Assembly (NCBI GenBank): GCA_022566265.1
Contig: JADFJG010000001.1
Span: 63,647 to 114,306, forward strand
Length of the DNA stretch: 50,660 nucleotides
Source: Pseudomonadota bacterium
GTDB lineage: Bacteria > Pseudomonadota > Alphaproteobacteria > SMXQ01
Direction: 5' to 3'
In this document: positions 43,126 to 50,594 of the stretch, piece after piece
Layout: each line of letters starts with the position of its first letter
Numbering within the stretch: position 1 is the first letter of the stretch
The notes under the pieces: model-generated
The model's database searches: none
What the model was told of the DNA's origin: nothing
What the model saw: only the letters and a program-made list of their open reading frames with translations
Program-made: the position numbers and the translations under genes

Positions 43126-43738
43126 GACCGCCATTTTCGTCGTCGACGACGACGACGCGGTCCGGGAATCGCTCAAGGCCTTGCTCGAGACCGAGGGCCT
43201 GAGCGTCGAGACCTACGCCTCCGGCCAGGAATTTCTCGACGCTTACGACCCGTCGCGGCGCGGTTGCCTGTTGCTCGACGTCAGAATGCCGGATATGACG
43301 GGCCTCGAGCTGCAACAGAAACTCAGCGTCCGTCCGCACAAACTGTCCATCATCATCATCACCGGCCACGGCGATATCCCGATGGCCGTCAAGGCCATGA
43401 AGGCCGGGGCCGTCGACTTCATCGAGAAACCTTACTCGGACGAAACCATACTCGGAAGCGTGCATAATGCCTGCGAGTCTGGCGCGCCAGGTGCCGGGGA
43501 AGGTGCGGCGGTGGAAGAGACGGCGGCACGGATCGCCCTCCTCAGCCCACGCGAACGCGAGGTGCTCGACCAGTTGATCATCGGTCACCAGAACAAGATG
43601 ATCGCCTATGAGTTGGGCATCAGCCCTAGGACCGTCGAGATCCACCGCTCCCGGGTGATGGCCAAGATGCAGGCCAAGAGCCTCTCCCAATTGGTGCGGA
43701 TGGCGCTGACGGCCGGCATCGACCCGCTGCGGACCTGA
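43115..43738 (+). CDS. FixJ-like response regulator (REC + LuxR-type HTH)
   Basis: This 207-residue two-domain regulator has a receiver (residues 1-125) with acidic pocket VVDDDDAV, phosphoacceptor Asp in GCLLLDVRMPDMTG, Thr in IIITGHGDIPM and Lys in DFIEKPYSD. The LuxR-type HTH output (about residues 140-205) begins LSPREREVLDQL and reads GISPRTVEIHRSRVMAKM. The sequence is close to FixJ/NodW/TodT-type regulators. It is translated from ATG 43115, overlapping the kinase stop by 11 nt, with GGAG upstream. It is therefore the cognate partner of the six-PAS kinase and probably a transcription activator. Confidence 0.93.
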   Translation: MTNETAIFVVDDDDAVRESLKALLETEGLSVETYASGQEFLDAYDPSRRGCLLLDVRMPDMTGLELQQKLSVRPHKLSIIIITGHGDIPMAVKAMKAGAVDFIEKPYSDETILGSVHNACESGAPGAGEGAAVEETAARIALLSPREREVLDQLIIGHQNKMIAYELGISPRTVEIHRSRVMAKMQAKSLSQLVRMALTAGIDPLRT

Positions 43739-43866
43739 AGGGCGGTCGAGGCCACCAGGTAACCCGGCTTCCTGGACCAAAGAGGGCGGCGGTTCGGGGC
43801 CGGTGGTCCCCGATAGGTACTATCCCTGACTAGGCATCTGCCCTTCATTCGCAAAGAATAGGGCGA

Positions 43867-44280
43867 ATGAAACGGAGTTCCGTGCATTCCTTAGAGCCGG
43901 CGATTTTTATCGTCGACGACGATCCGGCCGTGCGTGATTCCCTGCAACAACTGCTTGAATTTATCGGCTTTACGGTAGAGGCTTATGGATCGGGCGAGTC
44001 GTTTCTGGAACAGGCGAGCCTGCCTGATCGCGCCTGTGTCTTGCTCGATCTCAAGCTGCCGGGTCTGAATGGCCTGGAGGTCCTGGAAACCCTCGCCGCC
44101 CAGCATTCCGATGTTTGCGTGATCCTCATTACCGGGCATGGCGATGCCGCGACGAAGGCAAGGGCAACCCGTGCCGGCGCCGCCGCGCTGCTCGAAAAAC
44201 CCCTGCGCGACGAGCTTCTCCTCAGCACCATTCTCAGCGTCTTCGAACACCGCCAGGAATGCCGCGGCAACGACGCATAA
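43867..44280 (+). CDS. Single-domain response regulator receiver
   Basis: This 137-residue protein is a lone receiver related to the FixJ receiver next door: IVDDDPAVRDSLQQLL, phospho-Asp in CVLLDLKLPGLNG, Thr in ILITGHGDAATK and Lys in ALLEKPLRD. It has no output domain, so it may act as a phosphate sink or connector for one of the two flanking kinases, or bind a partner protein. The frame starts at ATG 43867 with a poor ribosome site. The gap before it (43739-43866) contains a GGTACTATCC stretch of unknown meaning. Confidence 0.9.
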   Translation: MKRSSVHSLEPAIFIVDDDPAVRDSLQQLLEFIGFTVEAYGSGESFLEQASLPDRACVLLDLKLPGLNGLEVLETLAAQHSDVCVILITGHGDAATKARATRAGAAALLEKPLRDELLLSTILSVFEHRQECRGNDA

Positions 44281-44345
44281 CCACCGCGGAAATTTGCCCT
44301 CTTCTCCCCAGAGGCGGCGCGACGCCATCACGTTGTGCCGGACGG

Positions 44346-44365
44346 CGTAAGTAGAGTTACTTACG
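44346..44365. promoter_or_regulatory. Perfect palindrome upstream of the Crp/Fnr gene, FixJ-box-like
   Basis: CGTAAGT (44346-44352) and ACTTACG (44359-44365) form a perfect 7-bp inverted repeat with a 6-nt spacer, about 180 nt before the Crp/Fnr start. The half-site GTAAGTA resembles FixJ-binding sequences known from fixK promoters. It may be the target of the FixJ-like regulator encoded just upstream. The remaining leader (44366-44528) shows no gene. Confidence 0.5.
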
Positions 44366-44537
44366 TACTATTCCGAATTTAACCCATGTAACCATACCAA
44401 TATGTTTTGCCGCTGCCGCAAATTGTCCGGCGCGTTTTGGGGATCGTGTAAGGGGGGATTTAGGAGTGACAGTCGTTGGCATTGCGCCGAAAGGACCTCG
44501 TCCTCGCCGTCCCATAACTTGGTACTGAGTGAAGGAA

Positions 44538-45296
44538 ATGGTCAAGTCAGCGGCACGATTAAGGTTGTCACCGGTTCAGCCCGGCCTCTGTGCCAAATGC
44601 CCCGTCCGCAAGTTCGCGGCCTATTCGGGCGTGCCCGCGAGCGCCCTGAAATTCCTTCAGTCCGCCAGGTCGAGCGATCGGATCGTTCCGCCGAGGCGAA
44701 ACATCTTCTGGGAGGAAAAGGGCGCCGACGAGCTGTTCACGCTTTACGATGGTTGGGCCTTCACCTTCAAGCTGCTGGCCGACGGCCGCCGCCAAATCCT
44801 CGAGTTCCTGTTGCCGGGAAGCCTCATCGGCATGCACGCGCTTTGGTTCAAGGCCATGCCTCATTCGGCGCAGACCCTGACATCCGTCAGCCTGTGCGTG
44901 TTCGATAAGGAAAAGTTCCGCGATCTTCTGCGGCGCAAGCCCGAATATGAACGGGAACTGCTGAAGTATATGACCTCCAGCCTAGCCGTCCGGGACCGGC
45001 GCCTTTCGGACCTCGGCCGGCGGCCGGCGAAGGAGCGCATCGCCCGACTGATCCTTGAAATCTTCGGTCGCCTGACCGCGCGCGACATGGTGGACGGCCA
45101 TTCCTTCACCTTCTACCCACGCCAACAGCACCTCGCCGATGCCCTCGGCCTGACCAAGGTCCATGTCAGCCGCACCCTACAGGTGCTGCGCCAGGAGGGG
45201 CTACTCGAGCTTGAGCGCGATACCGCGACGATCCTCGACCTCAAGGGCCTCAGGGAGCTTGCGGATTACACCGAAACGGAGGCTTCGGGATGGTGA
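44538..45296 (+). CDS. Crp/Fnr-family transcription regulator (FixK/FNR-like)
   Basis: This 252-residue regulator has a cyclic-nucleotide-binding-type beta-barrel (about residues 30-145), a dimer helix and a winged HTH. The recognition helix is LTKVHVSRTLQVLRQEG in RQQHLADALGLTKVHVSRTL. The N-terminus has CAKCPVRKF, two of the FNR-type cysteines, and SLCVFDKEKF matches the fourth. The third cysteine usually found in FNR-like proteins (pattern CPVRxxxxC) is replaced, as the region reads KFAAYSGV. An oxygen-labile [4Fe-4S] cluster is therefore doubtful. ATG 44538 or GTG 44529 may be the start. The stop overlaps the next gene's ATG (ATGGTGA), so regulator and kinase are coupled. Confidence 0.9.
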   Translation: MVKSAARLRLSPVQPGLCAKCPVRKFAAYSGVPASALKFLQSARSSDRIVPPRRNIFWEEKGADELFTLYDGWAFTFKLLADGRRQILEFLLPGSLIGMHALWFKAMPHSAQTLTSVSLCVFDKEKFRDLLRRKPEYERELLKYMTSSLAVRDRRLSDLGRRPAKERIARLILEIFGRLTARDMVDGHSFTFYPRQQHLADALGLTKVHVSRTLQVLRQEGLLELERDTATILDLKGLRELADYTETEASGW

Positions 45297-48200
45297 ACCG
45301 GGCGCGGCCGTTGTCTCCGGGGAGCCGAGGCGAGTGGTTATTTAGGGACCGGGGCAGGCGGGACTCGTGGCGCCCGCAACCCTCCGGCAAAACAGACGAA
45401 ATGGCGGCGATGATCCAGATCCTCTGCCAGTTCCACTATATCGACGCGCTCAAGGCGTCATCGACCGGCCGGTACGATGCCCCGCCACTGGCCGGGGCGG
45501 GCGGCGGCAAGACGGCGCTGGCCTGGCTTTCGCGCGCGACACATTTGGTATTCGCCCTTTGTGCACTGATGACCCTGGCGGCCGTGCTCACGACCAATCT
45601 TGCCGTGGCGCAAATCCAACCCGGTGAGACGGCCAATGTGCCGCGTCGAAAGGTCGTCGCCGCCGTCCCGCGTTCGTGGCCGCCTCAATACTCCCTCGAT
45701 GAAAACGGCAAGCCGATCGGGTTCGCCATCGACGTCATGGACGAGATCGCCGCCCGGGCGGGATTAAGCGTTGAGTACGTGGTCGCGGAAAACATCTCCG
45801 CCGCCGGGGATATGTTGAATCGCGGTCTTGTCGATCTGGTTCCAAACAGCGGGATCGTCCCTGAACGCATGGAGGGCGGCGCCCACACCGCGCCGGTCGA
45901 GACGTTCGTCGTCTCCTTGTTCGTTCGCAAAGACACCCACGACATAAAAGGGGTGCCCGACCTCATTGGGCGAAAGCTGGCGGTCGTCCAAAGGAATATC
46001 GGTTTCTTTTTGTTCGGAAAACGACAGGACATAAAGATCAATGTTTATCGAGACGTCCGTACCGCGCTATTCGAGTTGATCGCCGGTCACGTTGACGCCC
46101 TGGTCTATCCCCAGTCGGTCCTTTCGACACTGGCCAGGCAGATCAGGGTCGGGGATCGAATCAAGGTCGTTGGCGAACCCTTGAAGGAAATCAAACGCGC
46201 CATCAGAGTGAGGAAGGGCAATATCGAATTACTGGCGATACTGAATGAGGCGGTGGAAGGCTTCGTCGGCTCGCCGGCCTATCAACGGATCTACGTCAAG
46301 TGGTATGGCGAGCCGATGCCCTTTTGGACGGTGGCCAGAATCATCTGGGCCATGGGTGGCCTTGTGGTCCTCGTCCTCATTGCCATGGCACTGTGGCGCT
46401 ATCGCTCCATCGTCAAGCTGAACCGCGAGCTCCGGGAAACCATCGCCGGGCGCAAGAAGGCGGAGCAAGCGGTCGCCGAGAAATCGGCGCTTCTCAACGC
46501 CACGTTCGAGAGCATGTCACAGGGAATCATCGTCACCGACCCGGCGCTAAACGTTCTTGCCTTCAACCATCAATATGCCGATCTCCTCGGCTTCCCGGGG
46601 GCTTTCCTGCGAACGGGCATGGCGTTCGAGGAAGTCCTGCGCTTCCAGGCCGAACGAGGGGATTTCGGCCCCGGCGAGGTGGAAGAAATCGTCAGCGAGC
46701 GCCTGCTTGCCCGCAAGCGGGGGGAAATTCTCCGGCGCGAACGCCCCCTGCCGGACGGCAGGATAGCCATCGTCAACCGCAGTCCCCTGCCCGACGGTTC
46801 GTATGTCACCACTTTCACCGACATCACCGAGCGCAAGAAAGCGGAGCAGGAGATCGCCACGAAGTCGGCGCTTCTCGAGACCACGTTGGAGAGCATGTCC
46901 CAGGGCATCGTCGCCTATGACGGCGATCTCAAGCTCGTCGCCTTCAACCAGAACTACGTCGATTTCTGGAGCTATCCGCCGGGCTTCATCCGCCTCGGCA
47001 TGAGTTACGAGGATATTATCCGCGCCAAGGCGAAACGCGGTATTTTCGGTCCCGTCGCCGACATCGAGGAACTGGTGCGTGAGCGCGTGGCGGCACGGCG
47101 AAACAGCAAAAAGGTACGGCACGAGCGCACCTTGGCGGACGGCAGGGTCATCGCCGTTCATCGCGATCCCATGCCGGACGGCGGTTACGTCACCACCTTC
47201 ACCGACATCACCGAACGCCAGCGCACGGAGGAGGAACTCGTGGAATCGCGGCGCCGCTTCGCCGGCATCCTCGAGATCGCCGATGACGCCATAATTTCCA
47301 TGGACGAAGAACAGAACATCGAGATCTTCAACAAAGGCGCCGAAAAGATCTTCGGCTACGGCGCGGAAGAGGTCCTGGGAAAGCCGCTCGACATACTTCT
47401 GCCCTCGGGGTTCGCCCAAGCACACAAGCGTCATGTCGAAAATTTCCGCGATTCCTCGGATACCGCGCGGATCATGGGTGAACTGCGGGAAGTCTTTGGT
47501 CTGCGCAAGGATGGGGCGGTGTTCCCGGCCGAAATCTCGATATCCCACCTCGAGTTGGAGGGCAAACACATCTTCACCGCGTTCCTGCGCGACGTCACCA
47601 AGTGGAAGAGAGCAGAGGAAGAGCTACGCATAGCAATGGAGGAAGCCATGGCCGCCAATCGCACCAAGTCGGAGTTCCTTGCCAACATGAGCCACGAGCT
47701 GCGCACGCCCTTGAACGCCATCATCGGTTTCTCCGAAGTCATGCAAAAGGGGACGCTTGGCCCGGTCGGCAACCCCAAATTTCTGGAATACGCCGATGAC
47801 ATCAACGATTCGGGCCGGCATCTTTTATCGCTGATCAACGACATCCTCGATCTGTCGAAGATCGAGATCGGCAAGATCGAACTGCGCGAGGAGACGATCG
47901 ACGTCGCCAGCGTCCTTCGCTCCTGCCTGATCCTGGTGAAGGAGCGCGCCGACGACAAGGACTTGAAACTCACCTGCGAGATTCCCGACGACTTGCCACT
48001 GCTCCGCGCCGACGGGCGCAAGCTCAAACAGATCGTCATCAACCTCCTGTCCAACGCCGTCAAGTTCACCGACCCCGGCGGCGAGGTCACCCTAAAGGCC
48101 TGGTTCAGGCCGCTTAGCGGCTTCGTGTTGCAGGTCACCGACAACGGTATCGGCATCGCGCTCGAGGATATCCCCAAGGTGCTGGAGCCCTTCAGCCAGG

Positions 48201-48415
48201 TCGACAGCACGCTTAGCCGTAAATACGACGGCACCGGCCTCGGCCTGCCGCTGACCAAGTCCCTGGTCGAAATACATGGCGGATCGTTCGACCTGCAGAG
48301 CAAGCTCGGCGTCGGCACCACGGTAACCGCCCGCTTCCCGGCCGAGCGGATCGTCTACACCGTCACCAAGGCCGCTGACACCACCAGCACCGCGTCCTCC
48401 GGCTTGGGCGGTTGA
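45290..48415 (+). CDS. Sensor histidine kinase with periplasmic SBP_bac_3 domain and PAS_7 repeats
   Basis: The 1041-residue kinase has an N-terminal hydrophobic helix (about 82-107) followed by a family 3 amino-acid-type binding domain (about residues 118-340; RKVVAAVPRSWPPQYS, then GFAIDVMDEIAARAGL). A membrane helix follows (IIWAMGGLVVLVLIAMALW). Two PAS_7 domains closely related to those of the 38.9-kb kinase come next, then an ordinary PAS (FAGILEIADDAIISMDEE). HisKA has NMSHELRTPLNAI and HATPase has DNGIGIA and GTGLGLPL. It thus senses a periplasmic ligand directly. ATG 45290 overlaps the Crp/Fnr stop. A later start at 45401 (MAAMIQIL) would remove a basic, unconserved leader and is possible. 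No cognate regulator follows. Confidence 0.92.
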   Translation: MVNRARPLSPGSRGEWLFRDRGRRDSWRPQPSGKTDEMAAMIQILCQFHYIDALKASSTGRYDAPPLAGAGGGKTALAWLSRATHLVFALCALMTLAAVLTTNLAVAQIQPGETANVPRRKVVAAVPRSWPPQYSLDENGKPIGFAIDVMDEIAARAGLSVEYVVAENISAAGDMLNRGLVDLVPNSGIVPERMEGGAHTAPVETFVVSLFVRKDTHDIKGVPDLIGRKLAVVQRNIGFFLFGKRQDIKINVYRDVRTALFELIAGHVDALVYPQSVLSTLARQIRVGDRIKVVGEPLKEIKRAIRVRKGNIELLAILNEAVEGFVGSPAYQRIYVKWYGEPMPFWTVARIIWAMGGLVVLVLIAMALWRYRSIVKLNRELRETIAGRKKAEQAVAEKSALLNATFESMSQGIIVTDPALNVLAFNHQYADLLGFPGAFLRTGMAFEEVLRFQAERGDFGPGEVEEIVSERLLARKRGEILRRERPLPDGRIAIVNRSPLPDGSYVTTFTDITERKKAEQEIATKSALLETTLESMSQGIVAYDGDLKLVAFNQNYVDFWSYPPGFIRLGMSYEDIIRAKAKRGIFGPVADIEELVRERVAARRNSKKVRHERTLADGRVIAVHRDPMPDGGYVTTFTDITERQRTEEELVESRRRFAGILEIADDAIISMDEEQNIEIFNKGAEKIFGYGAEEVLGKPLDILLPSGFAQAHKRHVENFRDSSDTARIMGELREVFGLRKDGAVFPAEISISHLELEGKHIFTAFLRDVTKWKRAEEELRIAMEEAMAANRTKSEFLANMSHELRTPLNAIIGFSEVMQKGTLGPVGNPKFLEYADDINDSGRHLLSLINDILDLSKIEIGKIELREETIDVASVLRSCLILVKERADDKDLKLTCEIPDDLPLLRADGRKLKQIVINLLSNAVKFTDPGGEVTLKAWFRPLSGFVLQVTDNGIGIALEDIPKVLEPFSQVDSTLSRKYDGTGLGLPLTKSLVEIHGGSFDLQSKLGVGTTVTARFPAERIVYTVTKAADTTSTASSGLGG

Positions 48416-48472
48416 CCGTACACCGCCAATAGAAATTACGAAGCGTGCCCGGCGCGGATTTTCATCCCGCCG

Positions 48473-48740
48473 CTAGAGCGGTTCTCGGTAGATAGGAACC
48501 ATTTGACCGGGATGATTTTTCGTCCTGGCTAGGCGCGGAATGCGCCGTGATGCTAACGCATCACAAGCTTTTCGCAACGACGCCAGGGCGCAAAATCACC
48601 CGGCCTCCGGTGGGGCAAATCGGCCCCTCGGCGTCGTTGCGACGCTTGCCCGATGCGTTGCATCGCGCGGCGCGCCGCGCCTAGCCGAGGAGCCGATTTG
48701 CCCCATCAAATTGATTCCTATCTACCGAGAACCGCTCTAG
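48473..48740. mobile_element. 268-bp MITE-like palindromic element
   Basis: Perfect 26-bp terminal inverted repeats (48473-48498 and 48715-48740, outer end CTAGAGCGGTTCTCGG) bound a non-coding element. Further nested pairs are GGCTAGGCGCGG (48527-48538) with 48675-48686 and a 13-bp pair at 48572-48584/48630-48642, so the whole element can fold as one long hairpin. An extra pair links 48611-48624 with 48692-48705. The TA next to each end would suit the TA target duplication of IS630/mariner-type transposons. It has no transposase gene. It occupies most of the gap 48416-48717. Confidence 0.8.
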
Positions 48741-49377
48741 GGCCGCAAGTCGGCGCGGCCGAACGATTTTTGATCCTGGCCAGGGAATCCCGCGCCCGCC
48801 CCCTGACACCGGGCTCGAGGCCTTCGGCGATCACCCGGACGTCGCGCTGTAGCGACCAAAGCTCGGGCTTCTCGATGGAACCGAGATCGGGCTCGATGAC
48901 GAAGGTCGGGTCGGAATTGTCGGGATCGAAAAAGACCAGGCACAGATGCCAGGGATTCTCGATGGCCTTGCGGTTGTCGAGATTGGCCAGGTATTCGGAT
49001 ATGAGCCAGGGATAGAAGACCGACCGGGCATAGAACCAGACGCCCGGCGGCCGGTAGAGCTTGCCGTCCGCGCCGTTATGGCCCTCGCAGGACCAGCAGG
49101 GCCGCACCACCCTGAGGGTGCCCAGCGCATAGACCAGCGGCACGATGGCGCCTTCTATGGGGTGGTCTTCGGGATCGGTGGACAATATGCGGGGCACATG
49201 GGGACAGCCGATGGCGCAGGCACAGGTGCAGCTTGTCGATCCGCGGCAGGGACAGGGGACATCGCAGTTCAGGCACGGCCGGAGCTGCTTCTCCGACGGC
49301 TGGTCGAGGAGCCGCTCCAAATCCTTGATGGCCTCGGCGTCGAACCCGGGATCGGGCGCGAGTTTCTCGATCTTCAT
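48718..49377 (-). CDS. Cysteine-rich protein of unknown function
   Basis: This 219-residue protein is unknown to me. Near its N-terminus is a dense cysteine cluster (C35, C38, C42, C44, C50, C52, C54, C58), with another CxxC (C94-W-S-C97) later, which suggests zinc or iron-sulfur binding. The rest is mixed alpha/beta with an aromatic-rich stretch (GVWFYARSVFYPWLISEYL). There is no signal peptide. ATG 49377 has GGGTGG about 8 nt upstream. The stop codon and the last six codons (RAVLGR) lie inside the right inverted repeat of the MITE-like element, so the natural C-terminus has been replaced by the insertion. Confidence 0.7.
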   Translation of the reverse strand: MKIEKLAPDPGFDAEAIKDLERLLDQPSEKQLRPCLNCDVPCPCRGSTSCTCACAIGCPHVPRILSTDPEDHPIEGAIVPLVYALGTLRVVRPCWSCEGHNGADGKLYRPPGVWFYARSVFYPWLISEYLANLDNRKAIENPWHLCLVFFDPDNSDPTFVIEPDLGSIEKPELWSLQRDVRVIAEGLEPGVRGRARDSLARIKNRSAAPTCGPRAVLGR

Positions 49378-49784
49378 GGCGACCACCCGTTCGCCGTCAA
49401 ATGATCCGCCGGCATCGGCCCGACCCGGTGAATGACCCAAGATCGGCGTCGCGGCGAATTGTCCCTATGGACAAATTATCCTTATGGATGATAAGGCTTA
49501 AACGATGAATCGACGGTTAACCCGAGTGGATGTTGTTAACCTATATAACCTTTGGCGCCCGGCAATCCCCCCGGGGTCCGGTTTTCGCCCTTCGCGCCCA
49601 GGCCAGGCGCCCTTCGCCCGTCCGGACCGGCGGGGGCGGACCCGCGGGTGAAGGGCGCGGCATCTCCCTTGACACCGGCGCCCGGCGCCGCCAGTTAAGA
49701 ATCAGCGCCGCCAGTTAAGAATCAGCGCCCCGGGCCAAGGTTTTGCCTCGGCCCGGCCTCCATGTTCGATGAGAGAACCCGGCC
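49378..49784. promoter_or_regulatory. Intergenic region with small palindromes
   Basis: No gene is supported here. Two inverted repeats lie upstream of the cysteine-rich gene: TTGTCC-CTAT-GGACAA (49459-49474) and CCTTAT-GGATG-ATAAGG (49480-49496). GTTAACC occurs twice (49516-49522 and 49535-49541) in an AT-rich patch that could hold divergent promoters. The remainder, 49560-49680, is very GC-rich and featureless. Confidence 0.45.
49685..49724. repeat. 20-bp tandem direct repeat
   Basis: GCGCCGCCAGTTAAGAATCA occurs twice in a row (49685-49704 and 49705-49724), followed by the first bases of a third copy. It ends 60 nt before the secreted-protein gene, so it may be paired regulator sites or simple slippage. 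Confidence 0.8.
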
Positions 49785-50420
49785 ATGAACATTCTCCTTC
49801 GCCGCCTTGGCGCCGTCCTCCTGCCTTCGGGTCTGGCGTTGCTGATCGCCTTCGGCAGCAGCGGGCCGGCCCTGGCCCAGACCTTCGACGTCCCCGACGG
49901 CTTCCATGTCGGCAAGGGGGACGATTTTCCGCCCGACGGCAAATGGCGCCCCATCCTCACCGTCAGGCCCGATCCCGGCCCGTTCTCGGATCTGAGCGCC
50001 ATACGCCTCGGCCAGGTGGCGGGCGCGGTGGGGAACCCGAAAGCATGGCTGCAACGGCGGGTGACGCTGGATCTCGGCCAGACGGGGAACACCGGTTCGG
50101 TGTTCGACAGCCCCGACAGCCCGTTCTCCGATCCCCTCTTCGACGCCCTGCGCAAGGCGGTGCCGGAGCTGATGAAGATGGCCGAGCAGGTGGCGCGGCT
50201 GCCGCTCGAATCATGCGACGCGCCGGGCAAGGGCTACAACGCCACCGGCGCGTATGATGAGCTCTACTGCGTCTTCACCGTCGGGCCGATCCGCCAGTAC
50301 CTGGTGCTCAGGCTTCAGGAGGCGCAAGGGCATTGGTACTACACCGAGGTCACCACCATGAACGAACGCCGCCTGCGCCATCTCCTGGCCATCGCCGATA
50401 CCTTCAAGACCGGGGGGTGA
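49785..50420 (+). CDS. Secreted protein of unknown function
   Basis: The 211-residue product has a clear signal peptide (LGAVLLPSGLALLIAFGSS, cleavage near ALAQ-TFDV). The mature part of about 180 residues has two cysteines (LESCDAPG and ELYCVFTVG) that may form a disulfide. It ends in a helix (NERRLRHLLAIADTF). No family is recognised. The gene is followed by the convergent tRNA-Gln gene. Confidence 0.75.
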   Translation: MNILLRRLGAVLLPSGLALLIAFGSSGPALAQTFDVPDGFHVGKGDDFPPDGKWRPILTVRPDPGPFSDLSAIRLGQVAGAVGNPKAWLQRRVTLDLGQTGNTGSVFDSPDSPFSDPLFDALRKAVPELMKMAEQVARLPLESCDAPGKGYNATGAYDELYCVFTVGPIRQYLVLRLQEAQGHWYYTEVTTMNERRLRHLLAIADTFKTGG

Positions 50421-50447
50421 GGGTCCGCCACGAAGGCGGGATTTTGG

Positions 50448-50521
50448 TGGCTGGGGCGGCAGGATTCGAACCTGCGGTCACGGGACCAAAACCCGTTGCC
50501 TTACCCCTTGGCTACGCCCCA
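50448..50521 (-). tRNA. tRNA-Gln (anticodon UUG)
   Basis: The minus strand gives a complete cloverleaf: acceptor stem TGGGGCG/CGCCCCA, a three-pair D stem GCC/GGC, and anticodon stem ACGGG/CCCGT with loop TTTTGGT, hence anticodon TTG. The T stem is GCAGG/CCTGC with TTCGAAT. The discriminator is G and CCA is encoded. The length is 74 nt including CCA. Confidence 0.95.
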
Positions 50522-50594
50522 TGAAACAACACCGGCGGCAAGATACGCCCAACGCCGGTTAATCGCAACCGGGCCGCAACCGGGCCCGGGCCGG

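Noticed and set aside
48540..48740. Short plus-strand open frame inside the 268-bp palindromic element
   Set aside because: It has no ribosome site or protein-like composition and is explained by the MITE-like inverted repeats.
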